Source of the DNA: Flavobacterium sp. KJJ
GTDB taxonomy: Bacteria > Bacteroidota > Bacteroidia > Flavobacteriales > Flavobacteriaceae
Length of the DNA: 64,000 bases
Assembly: GCF_000708595.2 (NCBI RefSeq)
Contig: NZ_JARP01000001.1
Location: 1,178,001-1,242,000, forward strand
Reading direction: 5' to 3'
The notes under the pieces were generated by a model. It did no database searches, was not told the origin of the DNA, and saw nothing but the letters and a program-made list of their open reading frames with translations. Positions 32,971 to 41,312 of the stretch are shown here, in pieces. The stretch's first letter is position 1. Each line of letters begins with the position of its first letter. The position numbers were made by a program, and so were the translations under genes.

Positions 32971-34575
32971 ATGGAAGCACTTTTCACTTATATCGCAAAA
33001 TCAGCTGGATTAATTATATTGTTTTATTTTGCCTATTATTTTTTGTTGCGCAAAGAAACTTTTTTTAATAGTAATCGATGGTTTTTATTAGCTGGATTAA
33101 TAACATCTTTAACGCTTCCCTTCTTGGTTTATACTAAAACTGTCTGGGTTGATCCTACTCCAATTTCAAACTTAAATTATTTATCGTACAGCCAACAAGT
33201 TGAAAAAGATACTTTTGAAATTAATTGGAATTTAGTTTTACTTACCATTTACGGACTTGGCGTTTTAGCTTTAGTAGTGAAATTTGCTTTCGACTTTTAC
33301 AGCTTAAATTCTGTTTTAAAAGGAAAAAAAATACAGCAGCAGGCAGACTTTAAATTTGTTGATGTTAATGAAAACATCGCACCTTTTTCTTATTTTGAAT
33401 ATATCGTTTACAACTCATCAATGTTTACGGAATCAGAATTAGAAAATATTATTGAGCATGAAAAAGTGCACAGCGATCAAAATCACACTATCGATGTTTT
33501 AATTTCGAGAGGCTTTTGTATTCTCTTTTGGTTCAATCCTGTAATGTGGTTTTATAAAAAAGCAATTGTTCAAAATCTTGAATTTATTGCTGACAAAGAA
33601 GTTGCACAAAAAATATCAGATAAAAAAGCCTATCAATACACGCTTTTAAAAATTACAACTCATGAAAGTTGTCTATCAATCACTAATCATTTTTATCAAT
33701 CATTAATCAAAAAACGAATCGTTATGTTAAACAAAAATCAATCAAAAAAGAGAAATTCTTGGAAGTATTATGTAGTAATTCCAGCACTTGCCGCTTTTGT
33801 GCTTTTATTTCAAATTGAAGTAATTGCTAAAGAAAAAAGAGAAATTTTAAAGGAAATTAAAGGTGAAAAAGAATCTGTTGATGTTTATAAAATCAGCAAA
33901 ACAACTACAGATCAGCAATTAAAAGAAATGGCTGAAAAAATGAAGCTAAATCACAATGTTGATGCCAAGATCACGGATGTTGAAAGAAATTCTAACAATG
34001 AATTAATCGCCATTAGATTTGATTTAACAAGAGGTTCTGAGCAATCGCAATCGTATCGCGTTAAAGGGAGCAAAGCAATCAAGGATTGTGAAATTGTTAT
34101 TGAAACTGAAAGTGACGGTTCTAAGAAAATAGGCTTAAAGACTGAGGATAAAGAAAATGAAGTAAAAGCCATCGATAAAGAACGTAAAGTTGAAGTAAAA
34201 AAAGTTCAAAATTCTAAAATTGCAAGTGATGTTAAAACTACTAATAATACTTATACAAGCATTAGCACAAGCACTAGTACAAATACTAACGATACTAATG
34301 TAAACGGAAAAGCTAATACAAATACTTCTGTTAGCGTAAACGTAAACAGTAATGCTAAAACGCCTACAGTGGTTCACGTATCTACAGATGGTAAAAATAC
34401 AAGTACGCATTTGACACAACTAGTTGTCATCGATGGAGTGATTTCAAATATTACAAATACTAAAGATCTTGAAAATTTGAAGATTGGATCTGTTAATGTA
34501 CTGACTGGCGACAATGCAACAGGCAAATATGGAGACCAAGGTAAAAATGGTGTCCTTGAAATTGAAACTAAATAA
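32971..34575 (+). CDS. BlaR1-like M56 family membrane metallopeptidase, copy 1, TonB-plug-like tail
   Basis: A 534-residue membrane protease sensor; ATG 32971 mirrors the start of copy 2. Helices lie at about 5-24, 36-54, 86-108, 178-196 and 266-284. The zinc site is H163-E-x-x-H167 (IEHEKVHSDQ) with a third ligand in EFIAD near 204-208. After the last helix comes a small periplasmic domain (about 305-395), a low-complexity Asn/Thr/Ser stretch (about 420-467) and an ending that mimics the TonB receptor plug (about 485-534, VNVLTGDNATGKYGDQGKNG), which is a habit of Bacteroidetes M56 proteins. It would relay an envelope signal by cleaving the BlaI repressor. No beta-lactamase is nearby. Confidence 0.88.
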   Translation: MEALFTYIAKSAGLIILFYFAYYFLLRKETFFNSNRWFLLAGLITSLTLPFLVYTKTVWVDPTPISNLNYLSYSQQVEKDTFEINWNLVLLTIYGLGVLALVVKFAFDFYSLNSVLKGKKIQQQADFKFVDVNENIAPFSYFEYIVYNSSMFTESELENIIEHEKVHSDQNHTIDVLISRGFCILFWFNPVMWFYKKAIVQNLEFIADKEVAQKISDKKAYQYTLLKITTHESCLSITNHFYQSLIKKRIVMLNKNQSKKRNSWKYYVVIPALAAFVLLFQIEVIAKEKREILKEIKGEKESVDVYKISKTTTDQQLKEMAEKMKLNHNVDAKITDVERNSNNELIAIRFDLTRGSEQSQSYRVKGSKAIKDCEIVIETESDGSKKIGLKTEDKENEVKAIDKERKVEVKKVQNSKIASDVKTTNNTYTSISTSTSTNTNDTNVNGKANTNTSVSVNVNSNAKTPTVVHVSTDGKNTSTHLTQLVVIDGVISNITNTKDLENLKIGSVNVLTGDNATGKYGDQGKNGVLEIETK

Positions 34576-34611
34576 TATTTATTTCAATTTCTTTAAAAAA
34601 AAACAATTACC

Positions 34612-34980
34612 ATGCACAAACTAACCAATAAAGAAGAAGAAATAATGCATATTTTATGGAAGCTCAAAAAAGCTTTTGTAAAAGAAATTCAGGCAGAAAT
34701 CACCGAAGATCAGCCGCATTATAATACGCTTTCGACTATTGTTCGCAATCTCGAAGATAAAGGATATGTAAGTCATAATGCCTTTGGAAATACGCATCAA
34801 TATTATCCAATTATAAGTATTGAAGATTACAGCAAAGGCTTTATGAGTACTGCAATTGATAATTATTTCAACAGTTCTTATAAAAGTATGGTTTCATTTT
34901 TTGCCAAAGAGGAAAAAATTTCTGCGGCAGAATTACGCGAAATCTTAGCTATGATTGAAACTCCGAAAGAAGATAAATAA
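34612..34980 (+). CDS. BlaI/MecI/CopY family repressor, copy 2
   Basis: 122 residues, nearly the same as copy 1 with conservative changes; for example the wing reads EDKGYVSHNAFGNTHQYYP and the dimer helix TAIDNYFNSSYKSMVSFFAK. Identical length and the same end (AMIETPKEDK versus EEK) show a gapless tandem copy. Since the DNA-binding helix is almost unchanged, it should recognise the same AACTA-type dyads, so the two repressors may form mixed dimers. It starts 36 bases after the first M56 gene and 6 bases before the second; no own operator is seen. Confidence 0.92.
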   Translation: MHKLTNKEEEIMHILWKLKKAFVKEIQAEITEDQPHYNTLSTIVRNLEDKGYVSHNAFGNTHQYYPIISIEDYSKGFMSTAIDNYFNSSYKSMVSFFAKEEKISAAELREILAMIETPKEDK

Positions 34981-34986
34981 TCGTTT

Positions 34987-36741
34987 ATGGAAGCACTTTT
35001 CATTTTTATTGCAAAATCAAGTGGACTATTAGTATTGTTCTACTTTGCTTATTATTTTTTATTGCGCAAAGAAACTTTCTTTAACAGTAATAGATGGTTT
35101 TTATTGGCAGGTTTAGTAACCTCAGTCGCTTTGCCTTTTTTAGTTTATACTAAAATTGTCTGGGTCGATCCTACTCCACTGCCTGTAATGAATTATTCTC
35201 AAGTTTATTATCCTCAAACTGTTCAAGAAGAAACATTCGAAATCAACTGGAATTATGTTGCGCTTGCTATATACATAATTGGCTTTATTGCTCTAATAAT
35301 AAAATTTGCAGCAGATTTTTATAGTTTGAATTCGGTTTTAAAAGGCAAAAAAGTAGAACAGCAAGCTGATTTTAAATTTGTCGATGTAAATGAAAATATC
35401 GCTCCGTTTTCTTATTTTGATTATATCGTATACAACTCATCAATGTATACGGCATCAGAATTAGAAAATATTATTGAGCACGAAAAAGTACACAGCGATC
35501 AGCATCATACTGTAGATGTATTGATTTCTAGAATATTTTGTGTGTTGTTTTGGTTCAATCCAATAATTTGGCTTTACAAAAAAGCAATTCTTCAAAATCT
35601 TGAATTTATCGCTGATAGTGAAGCTGCAAAAAAAATATCAGACAAAAAAGCGTACCAATACACGCTTTTAAAAATTACAACACATGAAAGTTGTGTTGCA
35701 ATCACCAATCATTTTTATCAATCATTAATCAAAAAACGAATTGTCATGTTAAACAAAAATCAATCAAAAAAAAGTAATTACTTGAAGTATTATGCAATAC
35801 TTCCTGCCCTTGTAGCCTTTGTGTTTTTATTTCAAATTAAAACTATTGCACAAGAGAAAAAAGAAGCTCACGAAGTTTCTGAAAAAATATCTTCTACAGA
35901 TGTATACAAAATCAAAAAAAATACAACAGATGAAGAATTAAAAACAATGTCTGAAAAACTGAAAAAAAATCATGATGTTGATGTCGCTTTTTCTAATGTA
36001 AAAAGAAATGCTGAAAAAGAATTAACTGCTATTACAGTAGAAGTTACAAAAGGAACAGAAGAAATTCAAACCATTCAAATTGAAGGTGATAAAGCGATTA
36101 AAAGCTGTGGAATTGTTATTACAACAGAAGATAACGGCTCTAAAAAAATTGACGTAGTTACAGATGGCGGTATTGATAAGCCAATGACAATCAGAAATCG
36201 CGTTGTAGAAATTAAAGAAACAGATAGTGATGGTGCTTCAATTGCAGATATAGCGCCTCCAGCTCCTCCTGTTCCGCCAGTTTCGCCTGTTGTTCCTCCT
36301 GCTCCTGTTGCACCTGCATTTCCTGCAGGAATGGTGCCTCCAGTTCCTCCTCTTGATATGTCGAAAATGCCTAAAGCGCCAAGTGTTCCAGCAAATGTGA
36401 ACGATAAGGCTGCTATGAAAAATTTCGAAAAAGAAATGGCTGAATTTGAAAAAAAGATGGAAGCCTTTCAACCAGATTTATCTGCTTACGAAAAACAAGT
36501 AGCAGAAGCAATGTCGAAAAGAGGCGCTAATTATGAAAAAGAAATGGCAAAATACGAAATTGCAATGGAAAAATTTAGCGCAGATATGGAAAAATACAGC
36601 GCTTCTATGGAACAATCATTCGGAAAAGATTTTGAAGAAAAAATGAAAAAATTTGAAAAGGAAATGAAAGTTTACGAGAAAACCATGAAAGAAAATGAAA
36701 AGGACATGAAGAAATGGGAAAAAGAAAGTAAAAAATCTTAA
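34987..36741 (+). CDS. BlaR1-like M56 family membrane metallopeptidase, copy 2, with proline hinge and coiled coil
   Basis: 584 residues. The first 395 residues align with copy 1: same five helices and a zinc site H165-E-x-x-H169 (IEHEKVHSDQ). The tail is different. Residues about 420-460 form a Pro/Ala/Val hinge (units such as PPAPPVPPVSP), and residues about 475-584 form a charged helix with Met and aromatic residues repeating every seven positions (KEMAKYEIAMEKFSADMEKY and similar). There is no TonB-plug-like ending. This suggests a long rod in the periplasm, perhaps reaching cell wall or outer membrane. The ligand is unknown. It ends the four-gene run and is followed by a terminator. Confidence 0.87.
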   Translation: MEALFIFIAKSSGLLVLFYFAYYFLLRKETFFNSNRWFLLAGLVTSVALPFLVYTKIVWVDPTPLPVMNYSQVYYPQTVQEETFEINWNYVALAIYIIGFIALIIKFAADFYSLNSVLKGKKVEQQADFKFVDVNENIAPFSYFDYIVYNSSMYTASELENIIEHEKVHSDQHHTVDVLISRIFCVLFWFNPIIWLYKKAILQNLEFIADSEAAKKISDKKAYQYTLLKITTHESCVAITNHFYQSLIKKRIVMLNKNQSKKSNYLKYYAILPALVAFVFLFQIKTIAQEKKEAHEVSEKISSTDVYKIKKNTTDEELKTMSEKLKKNHDVDVAFSNVKRNAEKELTAITVEVTKGTEEIQTIQIEGDKAIKSCGIVITTEDNGSKKIDVVTDGGIDKPMTIRNRVVEIKETDSDGASIADIAPPAPPVPPVSPVVPPAPVAPAFPAGMVPPVPPLDMSKMPKAPSVPANVNDKAAMKNFEKEMAEFEKKMEAFQPDLSAYEKQVAEAMSKRGANYEKEMAKYEIAMEKFSADMEKYSASMEQSFGKDFEEKMKKFEKEMKVYEKTMKENEKDMKKWEKESKKS

Positions 36742-36765
36742 TCAAATTATTCAGTTTCAAGAAAA

Positions 36766-36797
36766 AAAGACTTTGCCCAACCGCAAAGTCTTTTTTT
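36766..36797 (+). terminator. terminator of the blaIR run
   Basis: An 11-base perfect stem (36766-36776 with 36783-36793), 6-base loop, T-run to 36797. Confidence 0.82.
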
Positions 36798-36823
36798 ATA
36801 TCTTTGAAAAAAATAAACCTGCC

Positions 36824-36967
36824 ATGTATAAAATTTTAGCCAAAATAAATAAAATTCTTTTACCTAGTTTTACGAAACAAGGTTTAGACATTTCTAAAGC
36901 AAAAAAATGGCAAATGGCTATTATTGGGTATCGTGCTTACATAACAAAACGTGCTTTGGGTAGTTAG
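36824..36967 (+). CDS. 47-residue conserved small protein
   Basis: MYKILAKINKILLPSFTKQG then LDISKAKKWQMAIIGYRAYI and TKRALGS. The ATG at 36824 is chosen because the upstream in-frame ATG at 36773 lies inside the terminator stem. I recall close relatives through the flavobacteria, some named 'SsrA-binding protein' in databases although they are far too short to be SmpB; that label is probably wrong. The peptide is basic and helical with a possible amphipathic helix. Function is unknown. Confidence 0.7.
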   Translation: MYKILAKINKILLPSFTKQGLDISKAKKWQMAIIGYRAYITKRALGS

Positions 36968-37070
36968 AAGTTTTATTAAGTTGAATGAATTTCAGCGACT
37001 TATTCTTACTATAAAATAAGAAATGTTTTTTTAACTCATTTCTAATTCTTCTATTACAAGTTTCTTCCTC

Positions 37071-37916
37071 ATGAAAAATAAAGATTTTAATATTCCGCCA
37101 GTTCCGGCAGTACTTTTAGCAATCATAAGTGTTCAATCTGGTGCTGCAATTGCAAAAACGCTTTTCCCTGCGATTGGAGCTGCGGGAACAGCCTCGATTA
37201 GAATTGGTATTTCAGCTATAATTTTACTTATAGCATACAGGCCAAATCTGTTTAAAATCACATCACAACAATGGAGAATTGTAGTTCCGTACGGTTTATC
37301 GTTAGGGGCAATGAATTTGATTTTTTATATGGCCATTGAACGAATTCCAATTGGTTTAGCCGTTACTCTAGAATTCATCGGACCCTTATTGGTCGCAATA
37401 ATTGGTTCTAGACGTTTAATAGATTATTGTTGGGTTTTGCTCGCTGGAGCCGGAATAGTTTTAATCGCTCCTTGGACAAACGATCGTGTCGATTCTCTTG
37501 GTGTTATATTTGCCCTTTTAGCTGGTGCGCTTTGGGCAGCTTATATTATTTTGGGAGGTAAAATATCTAAAATTATGAATGGTGGTCAAGCCGTATCGAC
37601 CGGAATGTTATTTGCAGCAATCTTAATATTACCTTTTGGTTTTTACGAAAATGGTTTGGCTAATCTTACTCCGAAACTTTTTGGAATGGGCATTGCTTTA
37701 GCCCTTTTATCTAGTGCAATTCCGTTTACATTAGAAATGAAAGCTTTGGGTCAGCTTCCTCCTCGCACTTTTAGTATTCTAATGAGTTTAGAGCCTGCAG
37801 CTGCTTCTATTTGCGCTTTTATTTTCTTGCAGGAGAATCTTAGCTTTTATGAAATTCTAGCTGTCGTTTGTGTTGTAATTGCTTCCGCGGGATCAACGTT
37901 GACTGCTAAAAGATAA
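37071..37916 (+). CDS. EamA family (RhtA-like) exporter
   Basis: A 281-residue DMT-superfamily permease with ten helices in two EamA repeats (about 8-130 and 145-278). Phrases such as FPAIGAAGTASIRIGISAII, MNLIFYMAIERIPIGLAVTL then EFIGPLLVAI, and LEMKALGQLPPRTFSILMSL with EPAAASICAFIFLQE agree with RhtA, the threonine/homoserine exporter. Export of an amino acid is thus the best guess. It is a single gene with a terminator immediately downstream. Confidence 0.85.
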   Translation: MKNKDFNIPPVPAVLLAIISVQSGAAIAKTLFPAIGAAGTASIRIGISAIILLIAYRPNLFKITSQQWRIVVPYGLSLGAMNLIFYMAIERIPIGLAVTLEFIGPLLVAIIGSRRLIDYCWVLLAGAGIVLIAPWTNDRVDSLGVIFALLAGALWAAYIILGGKISKIMNGGQAVSTGMLFAAILILPFGFYENGLANLTPKLFGMGIALALLSSAIPFTLEMKALGQLPPRTFSILMSLEPAAASICAFIFLQENLSFYEILAVVCVVIASAGSTLTAKR

Positions 37917-37940
37917 TTAAAATCATCACTTTATAAAAAT

Positions 37941-37970
37941 AAAAAAGTCCTGTATTTACAGGACTTTTTT
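37941..37970. terminator. bidirectional terminator
   Basis: An almost loopless 30-base palindrome: stem 37941-37952 with 37959-37970, A-run left, T-run right, between the convergent EamA and fasciclin genes. Confidence 0.82.
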
Positions 37971-37995
37971 GATTGTATTCTTTTGCTTTTGAAGA

Positions 37996-38550
37996 TTATT
38001 GTTTTGGCAACAAAACAGTATCCACAACATGAATCACACCGTTTGATTGATTAACATCTGCAATTGTAACTTTAGATTTGTTACCATTTTCGTCAGTAAT
38101 GTATAAATCTTTTCCGTCCATCCAAGCAGTCAAAGTTCCACCGCTTACAGTTTTAAGAGTCGCTTTTCCTTTACCCATTTTAATTGCTTTAGCGATGTCA
38201 GAAGAATTCATTTTTCCTGCCACAACATGGTAAGTCAAAATTGTTTGTAACATTTTAAGGTTTTCTGGTTTCAATAAAGTCTCAACAGTTCCTGCTGGCA
38301 ATTTATCGAATGCAGCATTTGTTGGAGCAAAAACAGTAAATGGTCCTTTGCTTTGTAATGTTTCTACTAATCCAGCTGCTTTTACTGCGGCAACTAATGT
38401 AGTATGATCTTTTGAGTTTACTGCATTCTCAACAATGTTTTTTGTTGGGTACATTGCTGCTCCACCAACCATTACAGTTTTTTGTGCAAATGATGTAAAT
38501 CCAAATCCTAATGCTAAAATTGCTACTGCTAAAAATTTTCTAGTTTTCAT
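37996..38550 (-). CDS. secreted fasciclin (FAS1) domain protein
   Basis: 184 residues: a signal peptide (MKTRKFLAVAILALGFGFTSFAQ) and a single FAS1 domain, about residues 48-182. FAS1 marks are GPFTVFAPTNAAFDKLPAGT (H1), LTYHVVAGKM and NGVIHVVDTVLLP (H2). Bacterial FAS1 proteins are mostly surface or periplasmic adhesion modules. It is not followed by other genes on its strand and ends at the bidirectional terminator. No lipobox or C-terminal sorting domain is present. Confidence 0.92.
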   Translation of the reverse strand: MKTRKFLAVAILALGFGFTSFAQKTVMVGGAAMYPTKNIVENAVNSKDHTTLVAAVKAAGLVETLQSKGPFTVFAPTNAAFDKLPAGTVETLLKPENLKMLQTILTYHVVAGKMNSSDIAKAIKMGKGKATLKTVSGGTLTAWMDGKDLYITDENGNKSKVTIADVNQSNGVIHVVDTVLLPKQ

Positions 38551-38760
38551 AATGAATGTTTTAAGTTATAAGCTCATTTACGCGGTAATATTGGTTTTGG
38601 TTTTACGGAAAATTAAAATAATTGAATTTATTATTGAATAATTCTCAAAACACATTGTAAAACAGGCTATTGATGATAAAAAAAAAATTTTATTATTTTT
38701 AATAATTTCGTGATTTTGCTTTCTTTTTATTCCTAATTTTAAATTCAAAACTCATTCACT

Positions 38761-39291
38761 ATGCAAAATCTACCTAAAAAAGTTAGAAGTAAAAAGTTAA
38801 GTACAAGAGTTGATTTAACCGCAATGGTCAGTGTTTCGTTTTTGCTGATTATATTTTTTATGGTTACAATTGAATTGGCTAAACCTAAAGTTTTAGAATA
38901 CGGCAGACCCGATTGTGATGATTGCTTTGAAAATTCTGCTTGTCATATGCCAGATGAAAACCGCACTTTTACAATACTTTTAGATGATCATAATAAAATA
39001 ATTACTTATTCGGGATTAATATTTGTCCCTATTGATGGCCCAAAAGAAATGAAATATGGTAAAAGTGGGATTAGAAAGGAACTACTAGAAAGAAATAAAA
39101 AAGTTTTAGAATATTCAGCGCAACGAGGAAAACCTGGCAAAGGAATTACAGTTATTATTAAACCTAGCAATAAATCTAATTACGGTAATTTAGTTGATAT
39201 TTTAGATGAAATGAAAATTGCAGGCATAAATTCTTATTCAATTTTGGATGAATTTACTCCAGAAGAATCAAAATTATTAGCTGTGAAATAA
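38761..39291 (+). CDS. orphan ExbD/TolR-type biopolymer transporter
   Basis: A 176-residue ExbD/TolR-like protein: a cytoplasmic start, one helix (about 21-40) and a periplasmic domain. The ion-relay Asp is likely Asp18 in RVDLTAM, at the head of the helix. Unlike ExbD of TonB systems it has a cysteine insertion after the helix, Cys52-x2-Cys55-x5-Cys61 (DCDDCFENSACHM), and the periplasmic part is longer than usual. No exbB/tolQ or tonB partner lies nearby, so it must use a distant partner or do something else. Single gene, terminator downstream. Confidence 0.8.
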   Translation: MQNLPKKVRSKKLSTRVDLTAMVSVSFLLIIFFMVTIELAKPKVLEYGRPDCDDCFENSACHMPDENRTFTILLDDHNKIITYSGLIFVPIDGPKEMKYGKSGIRKELLERNKKVLEYSAQRGKPGKGITVIIKPSNKSNYGNLVDILDEMKIAGINSYSILDEFTPEESKLLAVK

Positions 39292-39368
39292 TCAAAATTT
39301 CTATTGAAAATAAGAAACCTGAAACTTCTAACAAATAAAAACTGAAACAAAATATAAAGAATAAAAAA

Positions 39369-39394
39369 AAAGTCCCACATTACTGTGGGACTTT
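39369..39394. terminator. bidirectional terminator of rpsA and exbD
   Basis: An 11-base stem (39369-39379 with 39384-39394), long A-run to its left, which becomes the T-run for rpsA on the minus strand. Confidence 0.8.
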
Positions 39395-39415
39395 CTATTT
39401 AGAGGAAACTAAGAA

Positions 39416-41194
39416 TTATTTTTTCTCAGTTTTTTCCATTTTAGCTTTTAATGCAGCTAATACATCATTGTTATCTCCTAAAGTTGCAGCTGGTGCATTA
39501 GTAGTAGAGTTAGATGAAGTATTTTCAGTTGCAGCTTTCACGTTTTTCTCTTCTTCTTCACGGAAGATAGCAGTGTGAGAAGCAACTACTCTTTTGAATT
39601 CTTTGTTGAATTCGATTACTTTGAAATCAGCTGTATCACCTTTTTTCAATTTCTTTCCGTCTTCTTTTTCAAGGTGACGAGTAGGAATGAAAGCAACGAT
39701 ATCATCTCCGAATTCTACAGTAGCTCCTTTGTCAACGATTTCAGAAATTTCACCATTGTGGATAGTTCCTACAGCGAAAGAATCTTCGTATTGATCCCAA
39801 GGATTAGCAGTAGTTTGTTTGTGACCTAAAGATAATTTACGTCCTTCAACATCTAATTCTAATACAACTACATCAAGTTTTTCACCAACATTTACAAATT
39901 CAGATGGGTGTTTGATTTTCTTAGTCCAAGATAAGTCAGAGATGTAAATTAATCCATCAATTCCTTCTTCTAATTCTACGAAAATACCAAAGTTTGTAAA
40001 GTTTCTAACGATACCTGTATGTTTAGAACCTACTGGATATTTAGAAGTAATATCAGTCCATGGATCTTGAGTCAATTGTTTGATACCTAATGACATTTTA
40101 CGGTCATCTCTATCTAAAGTTAAGATAACAGCTTCAACAACATCTCCAACTTTTACGAAATCCTGAGCAGAACGTAAATGAGTAGACCATGACATTTCAG
40201 AAACGTGGATTAAACCTTCAACACCTTCAGCAACTTCGATGAAAGCACCGTAATCAGCGATTACAACTACTTTACCTTTTACTTTATCACCAATAGTTAA
40301 ATTAGCATCTAAAGCATCCCATGGGTGAGCGTTTAATTGTTTCAATCCTAATTGAATTCTTGTTTTCTCATCATCGAAATCAAGGATTACAACGTTTAAT
40401 TTTTGGTCTAATTCAAGAACTTCACTTGGGTGGTTGATTCTACTCCAAGAAAGGTCAGTAATGTGAATTAATCCGTCAACACCACCTAAGTCAATGAATA
40501 CTCCATAAGAAGTAATGTTTTTAACAACACCTTCTAATACTTGTCCTTTTTGTAATTGACCGATGATTTCTTTTTTCTGTACTTCGATATCAGCTTCGAT
40601 AAGCGCTTTATGAGATACAACAACGTTTTTGAATTCGTGGTTAATTTTTACCACTTTGAATTCCATCATTTTGTTTACATATACATCGTAGTCTCTAATT
40701 GGCTTAACGTCAATTTGAGAACCAGGTAAGAAAGCTTCAATTCCGAAAACGTCAACGATCATACCACCTTTAGTTCTGCATTTTACAAAACCATTAACGA
40801 TTTCTCCTGTTTCATTTGCAGAAATAACTCTATCCCAAGATTTAATAGTACGTGCTTTTCTGTGAGATAATACTAATTGACCTGTTTTGTCCTCACGGAT
40901 GTCGATTAATACTTCTACTTTGTCACCTACTTTTAAGTTTGGGTTGTAACGGAACTCGTTTAAAGAAATAACACCTTCAGATTTAGCATTGATATCAACG
41001 ATAACGTCTCTATCTGTAATTCTAACAACAACTCCTTCAACTACTTCTTCTTGATCTGTAGCGATGAAAGTTTTAGATACTAGTTCTTCAAACTCTTGTA
41101 AGTTTTTCTCATCAACTGCATCAATTCCTTCTTGGAAGTTATGCCAGTTAAAATTTGCTAAAAACTCTTCTTGTGATTTTAATTGTTCAGACAT
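39416..41194 (-). CDS. rpsA: 30S ribosomal protein S1
   Basis: 592 residues with six S1 RNA-binding repeats (about 55-120, 140-205, 225-295, 310-380, 395-465 and 480-545). Repeat phrases such as GVFIDLGGVDGLIHITDLSW, GAFIEVAEGVEGLIHVSEMS and GIFVELEEGIDGLIYISDLS are plain. S1 melts mRNA leaders on the small ribosomal subunit, a task of special weight in Bacteroidetes, which rarely use Shine-Dalgarno pairing. A Ser/Thr/Asn-rich linker and a Lys-rich end close the protein. The gene has an exact consensus promoter, a 110-base leader with a hairpin, and its own terminator. Confidence 0.96.
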   Translation of the reverse strand: MSEQLKSQEEFLANFNWHNFQEGIDAVDEKNLQEFEELVSKTFIATDQEEVVEGVVVRITDRDVIVDINAKSEGVISLNEFRYNPNLKVGDKVEVLIDIREDKTGQLVLSHRKARTIKSWDRVISANETGEIVNGFVKCRTKGGMIVDVFGIEAFLPGSQIDVKPIRDYDVYVNKMMEFKVVKINHEFKNVVVSHKALIEADIEVQKKEIIGQLQKGQVLEGVVKNITSYGVFIDLGGVDGLIHITDLSWSRINHPSEVLELDQKLNVVILDFDDEKTRIQLGLKQLNAHPWDALDANLTIGDKVKGKVVVIADYGAFIEVAEGVEGLIHVSEMSWSTHLRSAQDFVKVGDVVEAVILTLDRDDRKMSLGIKQLTQDPWTDITSKYPVGSKHTGIVRNFTNFGIFVELEEGIDGLIYISDLSWTKKIKHPSEFVNVGEKLDVVVLELDVEGRKLSLGHKQTTANPWDQYEDSFAVGTIHNGEISEIVDKGATVEFGDDIVAFIPTRHLEKEDGKKLKKGDTADFKVIEFNKEFKRVVASHTAIFREEEEKNVKAATENTSSNSTTNAPAATLGDNNDVLAALKAKMEKTEKK

Positions 41195-41212
41195 GCTGAT
41201 AAAAAATTTGTA

Positions 41213-41255
41213 TTCTGTTTTTCTTGAGTTTCTTAAAGCGATAGAAAAAACAGAA
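41213..41255 (-). promoter_or_regulatory. hairpin in rpsA leader
   Basis: In the mRNA sense, a perfect 10-base stem of TTCTGTTTTT (41255-41246) with its complement (41222-41213) lies 19-61 bases before the start codon. The position would suit leader control, including S1 binding to its own mRNA. Confidence 0.4.
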
Positions 41256-41312
41256 GTTGTTTTACATAAATAGTTGATACCTAATGGAAACTCTTCTCTG
41301 CCAAAAGGTTTG

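Noticed and set aside
34135-34419. A 94-codon minus-strand frame rich in Ser, Ile and Cys
   Set aside because: It lies opposite the Asn/Thr/Ser low-complexity tail of the first M56 gene and reflects its codons.
36238-36471. A 77-codon minus-strand frame rich in Arg, His and Trp
   Set aside because: It is the complement of the Pro-rich hinge codons of the second M56 gene; composition mirrors that repeat, and it has no promoter.
32596-36741. Beta-lactam resistance locus
   Set aside because: BlaI and BlaR1-like proteins are present, but no beta-lactamase or penicillin-binding protein is linked, and the M56 proteins lack the penicillin-binding sensor domain.
36773-36823. A longer start for the 47-residue protein
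   Set aside because: The ATG at 36773 lies inside the perfect terminator stem of the preceding operon.
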